Virus record (IMG/VR): IMGVR_UViG_3300037247_001290
Coordinates: 1-26,848 of that record
Origin: a virus
Strand: one strand, 5' to 3'
DNA length: 26,848 nucleotides
Below the pieces are notes generated by a model. It was given only the letters and a program-made list of their open reading frames with translations, was not told the origin of the DNA and did no database searches. The translations under genes and the position numbers were made by a program. Positions within the stretch are counted from its first letter, which is position 1. Each line of letters opens with the position of its first letter. Shown here piece after piece: positions 21,350 through 26,848 of the stretch.

Positions 21350-21397
21350 TTTTGAGTGTAAAGTTTTTTTCACTTCTTTTTTGCTGTGAGATTTTCC

Positions 21398-21427
21398 TTG
21401 CAATTTCCACGACAAAACCATTATACT
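21398..21427 (+). promoter_or_regulatory. Promoter of the plus-strand cargo gene
   Basis: TTGCAA (21398-21403), an 18-bp spacer, then TATACT (21422-21427). It lies about 38 bases before the start codon. This suggests the cargo gene is expressed on its own, possibly in the lysogen. Confidence 0.6.
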
Positions 21428-21464
21428 TCTACTGTTGGGGGTACTTAAAAAATGAGAGGATGGG

Positions 21465-23159
21465 ATGATGAAAAAGTACACGATTTCTGTAATGATGGTT
21501 CTGATGTCAGTCAATGCAGTGTTAGCCGACATATTTGGCACAGGGGTTAATCAATTCACAATCGACTTTGTGAGTATCACAGGCGACACGAATCCTGCCA
21601 GCGGTTACGGTATTGTCCACAATGACTACCGTATAGGAATCTATGAGATCACTAATGACCAGTGGGATAAGTTCAAAGATTCCTACGGTACAGTAACAGG
21701 TTATCCGCCAGGTGCGTATGATACAAGCTCATACTATACTGGTACAGACATTCCAACCAATAATACTAGCTGGTACGAAGTTGCTCAATTTGTCAACTGG
21801 CTCAATACAAGCACCGGCCATCAGGCGGCATATAAGTTTACTGGCGCACAAGGACAGAATGATTACACTTTTGCTGTGTGGGAATCCGGCGATTCAGGTT
21901 ACAACGCTGCCAATCCCTACCGCAATAGTAATGCGTTTTATTTCCTTCCAACCGAGGACGAATGGGTTAAGGCCGCCTACTGGAACGGCATGAGTCTTCA
22001 AACCTACGCTACTAAGCCGAGTGATACATTGTATCAGGGAAATGGTTCAAATGGCGGCTGGAATTATTACGACGGTGGATATGCCACTGATCCTTATGGC
22101 CCTTGGGATGTGAGCAGTGGTTCAGAGGAACTCAACGGGACGTTCGATATGATGGGTAATGTATGGGAGTTTATGGAAAGTCCATATATTATTGCAAATT
22201 ATTTGCTTGGTTCCAATCGCAGCCTCCGCGGTGGTTCGTACGAATACTTCGGCGGCGGCGAGCCGTATCTCAGGTCGACCACCCGTACCTACGACGGGTC
22301 CCCGGATCTTGAGTACGACTATGTAGGCTTTCGTGTCGCTTCTATCCCTGAATCGACACCACCAATAGCCAATGCAAGCGGCCCTTACTCGGTTTTCGTC
22401 GGCGATACGCTTACGCTGGATGGTAGCGGTTCGACCGATCCTGACGATGATATTGTCTCGTACCTATGGGACATGGATTACGACGATATCTTTGAAACGG
22501 ATGCGGGTGGACAGGCAATTTTTGATGTCAGTTATTCATATTTGCAATCGCTCGGACTTCTTGTTAATTACGAATATGAAATACACTTAAAGGTTACTGA
22601 CAGTCAAGGTCAAAGCGATATCGCTGAGAGTACATGTATAATTATTCCAAAGCCAGCGACTAAGGTTGCTGTTGATATTAAGCCTGGCAGTTGTCCGAAT
22701 CCGGTTAATACTAAAAGTTCCGGTGTGCTGCCAGTGGCTATATTAGGCTCAAATAACCTTGACGTAACTATGATCGATCCTGCCTCTATCCGATTAGCCG
22801 GCGTCGAACCGCTGCGTAGTGGCTACGAAGATGTAGCTGCACCCGCCCCGGATATTACAGATTGTAACTGTATTGAGACTGGCCCGGACGGTTTGCTTGA
22901 TCTCACGTTGAAGTTTGCGACTCAAGCGATTGTAGAAGCTGTTGGCGATGTTGACGACGGCGATATAGTGACACTGGAGCTTACCGGCATTTTATATGAT
23001 CCGATACCCCACGAAATACCTATCGAGGGATCTGATTGTATATTGATTAAAGGTAAATACAAAGCTCATAACAAAGCGGATATAAACAAAGATGATATAG
23101 TCAATGGCTTTGACTTTTTTATTATGGCCTCGGAATGGCTTGCGGACAATACGCTGTAA
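21465..23159 (+). CDS. Secreted FGE/SUMF-like protein with PKD and dockerin-like domains (564 aa)
   Basis: This is the only plus-strand gene. A signal peptide is clear (MMKKYTISVMMVLMSVNAVL ADI). Residues about 30-290 form an FGE-sulfatase (C-type-lectin-like) domain: YRIGIYEITNDQWDKF, FYFLPTEDEWVKAAYW, GTFDMMGNVWEFMES, SLRGGSYEYFGGG, YVGFRVASIP. The two active-site cysteines of formylglycine-generating enzymes near RGGS are absent, so catalysis is unlikely. A PKD domain follows (ANASGPYSVFVGDTLTLDGS, about 300-395). Next is a domain common in planctomycete proteins (VAVDIKPGSCPNPVN, VLPVAILGS, about 402-530), then one dockerin-like repeat (ADINKDDIVNGFDFFIMASE). AGAGG precedes the start. It is probably a cell-surface or secreted cargo protein. 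Confidence 0.85.
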   Translation: MMKKYTISVMMVLMSVNAVLADIFGTGVNQFTIDFVSITGDTNPASGYGIVHNDYRIGIYEITNDQWDKFKDSYGTVTGYPPGAYDTSSYYTGTDIPTNNTSWYEVAQFVNWLNTSTGHQAAYKFTGAQGQNDYTFAVWESGDSGYNAANPYRNSNAFYFLPTEDEWVKAAYWNGMSLQTYATKPSDTLYQGNGSNGGWNYYDGGYATDPYGPWDVSSGSEELNGTFDMMGNVWEFMESPYIIANYLLGSNRSLRGGSYEYFGGGEPYLRSTTRTYDGSPDLEYDYVGFRVASIPESTPPIANASGPYSVFVGDTLTLDGSGSTDPDDDIVSYLWDMDYDDIFETDAGGQAIFDVSYSYLQSLGLLVNYEYEIHLKVTDSQGQSDIAESTCIIIPKPATKVAVDIKPGSCPNPVNTKSSGVLPVAILGSNNLDVTMIDPASIRLAGVEPLRSGYEDVAAPAPDITDCNCIETGPDGLLDLTLKFATQAIVEAVGDVDDGDIVTLELTGILYDPIPHEIPIEGSDCILIKGKYKAHNKADINKDDIVNGFDFFIMASEWLADNTL

Positions 23160-23162
23160 GCC

Positions 23163-23187
23163 CGTACAAGCTCGCGGGCCTTGTACG
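23163..23187 (+). terminator. Stem-loop after the cargo gene
   Basis: CGTACAAG and CTTGTACG form a perfect 8-bp stem with a 9-base loop, four bases after the stop codon. The T-run that follows is poor (AAGTTGTATATTT). It may serve both converging transcripts. The rest of the gap to 23260 shows nothing. Confidence 0.55.
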
Positions 23188-23260
23188 AAGTTGTATATTT
23201 AACTGAACCACCTAAGACATATTATCGAATATCTCAAGTAAACCTACGGTGGATATATAC

Positions 23261-23416
23261 CTAAGGCGTACTTTCGCCAAGACGTGTATCGATTTCGTCA
23301 AGACGTTTCTTTTGTGCGGCAAGGTCGGCTTGCAACGCATCTATTTCGGTAGGTTTAACCCTTACCGGTATCACTTCTGTTTTGGTTGACGCTCCGGGAT
23401 TTTCTATATTACGCAT
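23261..23416 (-). CDS. Small coiled-coil protein (51 aa)
   Basis: The ATG at 23416 overlaps the end of the truncated gp13-like frame. The protein begins MRNIENPGASTKTEVIPVRV and ends in a charged heptad-like helix (EIDALQADLAAQKKRLDEID TRL), a likely short coiled coil. It is the last gene of the virion operon, facing the cargo gene. The function is unknown. The frame, overlap and helix pattern favour a real gene, but it is short. Confidence 0.5.
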   Translation of the reverse strand: MRNIENPGASTKTEVIPVRVKPTEIDALQADLAAQKKRLDEIDTRLGESTP

Positions 23417-23471
23417 CGTACAGGAATCCAAATACCCCATCTTCAGCTTTATATTTTTCGATTGTCAGCAT
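23409..23471 (-). pseudogene. Truncated 5' copy of the gp13-like gene
   Basis: The ATG at 23471 overlaps the tail-gene stop (TAATG). The first 12 codons (MLTIEKYKAEDG) match the intact gp13-like protein (MLSIEKYKVEDG) in 10 of 12 residues. The frame then runs into unrelated sequence and stops after 20 aa. This preserves the ancestral gene order tail nozzle, then gp13. Confidence 0.75.
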
Positions 23472-23484
23472 TATCCGAATATCC
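23437..23484. repeat. 48-bp repeat after the tail gene (copy 2)
   Basis: This is the counterpart of 8947-8994. On the minus strand it holds the last codons of the tail gene, the overlapping TAATG, and the first 12 codons of a gp13-like reading frame. After those codons the sequence diverges completely from the intact gene. Confidence 0.75.
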
Positions 23485-26400
23485 CCAATTCTGCGGTAAT
23501 CGATCTTAATGTTAATGGTAGCGGTTGTTCTTGTTTTACGAATATATTCCCTGATAATTCATAACCGCCCGTAAAGGTCTGTTGTTTTTCGCCGGTGAAT
23601 AACGGTACTGCTTCGCCTGCGGGATCGGTTGTTTTTCTGAATGGCACTTGGTCTATTACTTCGGCTCCATCTTCAGTACCGAAAGAACATCCTACGGTAT
23701 CTTTGAAGGAGAATGTTAATTGACTGATCTTCTTTTTCTTGGCGTTTGAAGCCCCGGAGTTCGTTGGGACTATGATTTTCATAGGTTGCAGCTTTGAAGT
23801 GTACTGTAAGCCGATATGGACTTTGTTGTAATAATCTGTGAGTGTTGCTACGCCACTGGTTACTACTACGTCGGCATGTACCGAACCGTCGCCAAGTACC
23901 GATACCGTTTTTCCCTCCAAGTGTCCGAGTCCAGAAAATCTATTGTCTACCTGTTGAGCTGTACCGTCTGAGGTGTAAGCTCCGAATCCTGTACTGTCAA
24001 TGTCTACTTCGTCCAGCTTGTCGCGTAGCGTGAAGTTGGAGGTTGAAGGGCTTTCTACGGTAAATACTTTATTGTTCAGTTCTACCATGCCGCCAACGTC
24101 TACTATCTTGATCTGTTGGCCGTCACTGAAAGTATTCGTAGCGGTCACTACGCAAGGATCGGCGTTTGTAATACCGGTGATCGTCACCGCATCGCCGCCG
24201 TCAAAAGATAGCCCTGAATCCACGAAGAACATATCAGCTATATCATCGCCCCAATCTCTCGGAGTGAAATACTCTATGTTTCGTTTTGTAGCGCCACCAA
24301 TAGTCCGGTTTACTATACACCAGATTTCATCTTCACTAACGCCGGGGCTTACCGCAACATCTTCAAATAGTCCCTCTGTTACTACCCGGAACCATCCCCA
24401 AACTTTCTCCCCTGGCTCGAATGTCATGCCGATCAAGAATCCATTGCCAAGCACACACCATAGGACCGGCGAAGGATTCTGTTGGTACGCCATACTTACT
24501 ATTCCGCTTTCAGTAATATGGTTTGCAAGTGTGGTATAATCGGGCGCATCATATCCTCCAGATTCGCCCTTATCAAATATGTATTGTGCCCCTCTGACAA
24601 CCGTTCCCTCCTGTTGTACGAATAGTACGATATTAGCCAGCATGATCGCTTGTACGTCCTTGCTTCCGTATGTGGTTTGTACTCTCGGTACAGTAGGATT
24701 GTCCGGTGTAAGTGGCTCTCCAGAGTCAAAGGCTCCGAGTTTCCATTCTGCCCCGCTTGTACCCATCAAGAGTACTTCTTTTGAGATCAGCCATCGAATA
24801 GCATTTACTTCGTTGGATGATAATTTGTAAGAAACGCTATCATCGGCAAGCGTTCCGGCCCTGAAGTTGTGCCAGTCATCCGTTTTGCTGCCATTGAGTA
24901 CATTGGGATTATTGTTTGTGCCGCTCAACATCAATCTTTCTTCGTGGAATGTGCCTGCGGATGGATACCCTCTTTCGTCTGACCATGACCCTTCGGACCA
25001 TAACTCCGTAGCTTCGGTAGAACCTATATTCCTTGTAACCGTACCTGTAACCAAGGTCGAACTCGAAAAGCCGGTTATCTTGACAATACCGTAATGATAG
25101 AACCGCTCGCAGGATAGAGTTACGGTCGGGTCAGCACCAGGGGTTTCTGCGATTTTTCTTGCCCTTAAATACGCATCACCTACGATTTCTTCGCCGGGTG
25201 CATTAAAGTTTTGGTCACTTTCCGACTGGAATGTTTCCAATATATGCCAACCTTGGTACCGCGGCCATGAAGTGGCTGTGTCGCGAGCATTACCGGATTG
25301 ATTCGTAAGAATCTCACCGTCAGAGAAACTACCTGATAATTGTTTAATTTTGTAATGCGTAGTATCTATCGCCGTGACTATTACGCAAGTGTTCCCACTT
25401 GTGCCCCCTGTGATAATATCGTCAACCGCCCATGCTCCGCCAGCCGGGGCAGCATCTAAGACTAACTCCAGAATCCCATCATAAGACCGTTCAAGTATTA
25501 CCGTCCCTGCCCATGTATCCGAAGTCCTTAACCGGTAAGAACCTTTTACGTCAACCAGAATATCGGAAACACCCGCAATATTGTAAGAATCAGCCGCATC
25601 GCCTAAGACTATAAGAGTTGCAATCTCAGTGAATTGTTCTTCTATATGATTATCCGTCCGGTTATGTCTTATCAGCCAGCTTGACCCTATATGGTCCGCG
25701 GTAAAGATAGGTGAAGTTGATGCCAGTTCGATAGTGCCTACCGTGCCCGATGGCGTTATTGTGGTAGTGGTTTTGTTCTCGCTCATAAATGCAGGCCAGT
25801 CAAAAACTACGCTGTCGATTTCCCATAGTGCGTGTTCAAACCTTGTTAGTGTTCTTGGGTTGTAGCTTCCATGAAAATTATATAGTAAATCCGCTGATTG
25901 TATTCGCTGGATTCCAAAAAGATCATCTTCGAGATATGAGCTGGTTATCTCGTAGGCCTCTGTGGTGTAGAGGCTTGCTATTTCGGTAGGAGTAAGGACA
26001 TCGCTGAAAAGCGATATTTCGTCAAGTTTATCCCCCCAAAACTTCTCTGCCGCTCCGGCCGCAGACTCTTGCGCCCCTATTCTTACAAGTGCCGCTCCCG
26101 CCTGCATACCGGTATAGCCTGCGTTGTTCGTCCCGGTAGAATTCACAGCTACGCCGTCAACATAAAGGATTATTCCGTCTGCTGCGGTAGCAACTCCTGG
26201 GCTTGAGTAAGTTGCGCCTAAGAAATGCCAACCGGTCGTAATAGCGTCGTCAGAAATCGCAGATACCACCTCATCGGCCATAACTTCTTTGCCATCGCCT
26301 GAGTTATATAGACCCAACACATCCCCTTCCGTCAGTACTTTGTCAAATAAAACTACATTATCAATTTTATCCGCCCAAAAATCATCAAGGGAACCGCCGG

Positions 26401-26848
26401 TATATTTCGCACCAATTGCCACCTTAGTTGTAGTGTCCTCCATTGCCACGTAAGAAACATTATTGGTGGCCGTAGAGGCAACGGCAACACTATCAACATA
26501 CAGAGTTATCCCTGTAGCGGCAGTGGCCCCACCACTACTGTCATAAGTTACTACTACGAAATGCCAACCGGTCGCTAACGCACTGTCACTACGGCGAAAT
26601 ACACTAATACCGACGCTTTTGTCATGTAACCACAATTCGATTTCCCCGGAAGATCTGACATCAAAAATCCATTCTCTATTATCTGGTGTGTCCCATTTTG
26701 AGAGAATTATTTGATCGCCAACGGTCTCTGTAACATATACCCACGCCGCAATACTAAACGGTTTAGTACCTGAGTCATCAAAGCTAAAATTTGCACTATC
26801 GTCAACTGTTATATATTTTGAACCACCAAAATTTAATGCGCCATTTAT
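23471..26848 (-). CDS. Podovirus nozzle-like tail protein with LamG domains, C-terminal part
   Basis: This continues the gene that starts at 1192. Residue 427 of the whole protein lies at 26635, and the stop TAA is at 23473-23471. The second LamG-like domain ends near residue 543 (LTEGDVLGLYN). The second half of the first LamG domain then resumes (TTGWHFLGATY to LTPTEIASLYT, about 544-650). After that the nozzle family pattern returns (SSYLEDDLFGIQ, QSADLLY, RTLTRFEHALWEI, FTADHIGSSWLI). A small beta module (VTITGITNADP, FSDGQQIKI, ELNNKVFTV) sits near the C-terminus. The stop overlaps the ATG of a truncated gp13-like reading frame (TAATG). The 127 bases at 26722-26848 repeat positions 1-127. 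Confidence 0.85.
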   Translation of the reverse strand: MNGALNFGGSKYITVDDSANFSFDDSGTKPFSIAAWVYVTETVGDQIILSKWDTPDNREWIFDVRSSGEIELWLHDKSVGISVFRRSDSALATGWHFVVVTYDSSGGATAATGITLYVDSVAVASTATNNVSYVAMEDTTTKVAIGAKYTGGSLDDFWADKIDNVVLFDKVLTEGDVLGLYNSGDGKEVMADEVVSAISDDAITTGWHFLGATYSSPGVATAADGIILYVDGVAVNSTGTNNAGYTGMQAGAALVRIGAQESAAGAAEKFWGDKLDEISLFSDVLTPTEIASLYTTEAYEITSSYLEDDLFGIQRIQSADLLYNFHGSYNPRTLTRFEHALWEIDSVVFDWPAFMSENKTTTTITPSGTVGTIELASTSPIFTADHIGSSWLIRHNRTDNHIEEQFTEIATLIVLGDAADSYNIAGVSDILVDVKGSYRLRTSDTWAGTVILERSYDGILELVLDAAPAGGAWAVDDIITGGTSGNTCVIVTAIDTTHYKIKQLSGSFSDGEILTNQSGNARDTATSWPRYQGWHILETFQSESDQNFNAPGEEIVGDAYLRARKIAETPGADPTVTLSCERFYHYGIVKITGFSSSTLVTGTVTRNIGSTEATELWSEGSWSDERGYPSAGTFHEERLMLSGTNNNPNVLNGSKTDDWHNFRAGTLADDSVSYKLSSNEVNAIRWLISKEVLLMGTSGAEWKLGAFDSGEPLTPDNPTVPRVQTTYGSKDVQAIMLANIVLFVQQEGTVVRGAQYIFDKGESGGYDAPDYTTLANHITESGIVSMAYQQNPSPVLWCVLGNGFLIGMTFEPGEKVWGWFRVVTEGLFEDVAVSPGVSEDEIWCIVNRTIGGATKRNIEYFTPRDWGDDIADMFFVDSGLSFDGGDAVTITGITNADPCVVTATNTFSDGQQIKIVDVGGMVELNNKVFTVESPSTSNFTLRDKLDEVDIDSTGFGAYTSDGTAQQVDNRFSGLGHLEGKTVSVLGDGSVHADVVVTSGVATLTDYYNKVHIGLQYTSKLQPMKIIVPTNSGASNAKKKKISQLTFSFKDTVGCSFGTEDGAEVIDQVPFRKTTDPAGEAVPLFTGEKQQTFTGGYELSGNIFVKQEQPLPLTLRSITAELGIFG
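26722..26848. repeat. Terminal direct repeat, right copy (circle closure)
   Basis: This is the same 127 bases as the start of the window. Removing one copy gives a 26,721-bp circle. The copy lies inside the coding sequence for the second LamG-like domain of the tail protein. That domain has a diverged paralogue nearby (around positions 630-790), but the paralogue is far from identical and should not have caused a false join. Confidence 0.93.

Larger units (their letters stand above)
21026..21397. other. Non-coding AT-rich region, probable attachment region
   Basis: This is the largest stretch without a credible gene. It separates the divergent minus-strand operon and the plus-strand cargo gene. 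It holds the tRNA-like core at 21223-21243 and the arm-type repeats at 21328-21349. A minus-strand TTGACAAATTT block at 21198-21207 resembles the promoter at 20357 but lacks a good -10. Short minus-strand frames here have no ribosome-binding sites. Confidence 0.55.

Noticed and set aside
21239-21541. Minus-strand frames across the cargo-gene promoter
   Set aside because: They overlap the promoter, ribosome-binding site and signal peptide of the clear plus-strand gene and have no start signals.
21465-23159. Active formylglycine-generating enzyme for sulfatases
   Set aside because: The FGE fold is clear, but the cysteine pair needed for catalysis near RGGS is missing and no sulfatase is encoded.
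24000-24539. Plus-strand frame of 179 aa opposite the tail gene
   Set aside because: It is a shadow of the tail protein reading frame; no start signal and no domain.

Overview
The window is one circular phage-like genome written out linearly. Its first 127 bases are repeated exactly as its last 127 bases, so the unit is 26,721 bp. One long minus-strand gene runs open across the join. The host is probably a planctomycete, most likely from the Phycisphaerae. This is inferred from family resemblance only: the integrase C-terminus (ADFHSLRHSF, ALARHSTITLTM, YYTH) is of a kind common in planctomycete integrases, and the single plus-strand cargo gene is a secreted FGE/sulfatase-modifying-factor-like protein with a PKD domain and a dockerin-like C-terminus. 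Almost everything else lies on the minus strand.

In the direction of transcription (high to low coordinates) the layout is as follows. (1) 21.5-20.2 kb: two small membrane proteins with their own promoter, next to a candidate attP with a tRNA-like core and tandem arm repeats. (2) 20.3-17.9 kb: a strong promoter, a leader with a terminator-like hairpin, a 142-aa protein, the tyrosine integrase and small ORFs. (3) 17.8-16.6 kb: an early-type operon with its own promoter, encoding an ArdC-N-like ssDNA-binding protein, two tandem paralogous small proteins and a serine-recombinase-type DNA-binding domain with no catalytic domain. (4) 16.5-15.5 kb: a putative regulator whose ribosome-binding site is occluded by a hairpin. 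(5) 15.4-12.9 kb: a replication operon behind a promoter with a perfect palindromic operator. It holds two small HTH proteins, a 51-aa protein, an O-like initiator with internal iterons, a DnaC-like loader, a 40-aa protein and a winged-helix protein. (6) 12.7-11.9 kb: a second tyrosine recombinase with an unusual N-terminus. (7) 11.7-1.6 kb: small terminase, large terminase, a 201-aa protein, a T7 gp13-like acetyltransferase-fold protein and two very large ejection-type virion proteins. (8) 1.4 kb through the join to 23.3 kb: a small basic protein, a 1480-aa podovirus nozzle-like tail protein carrying nested LamG-like domains, a truncated second copy of the gp13-like gene start, and a 51-aa coiled-coil protein.

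The main oddity is what is missing. The circle has packaging, replication, integration, ejection and tail-nozzle genes, but I recognise no portal, scaffold, protease, major capsid protein or endolysin. A 48-bp repeat (about 90% identical) links the point where the head genes would be expected (after the terminase block, immediately before the gp13-like gene) with the 3' end of the tail gene. This looks like a scar of a deletion or transposition. The element may therefore be a defective prophage circle or a capsid-borrowing satellite derived from a podovirus; an assembly artefact must be excluded first. A second theme is repeated duplication of gene 5' ends: the loader gene, the gp13-like gene and the small gene after the ArdC-like gene.
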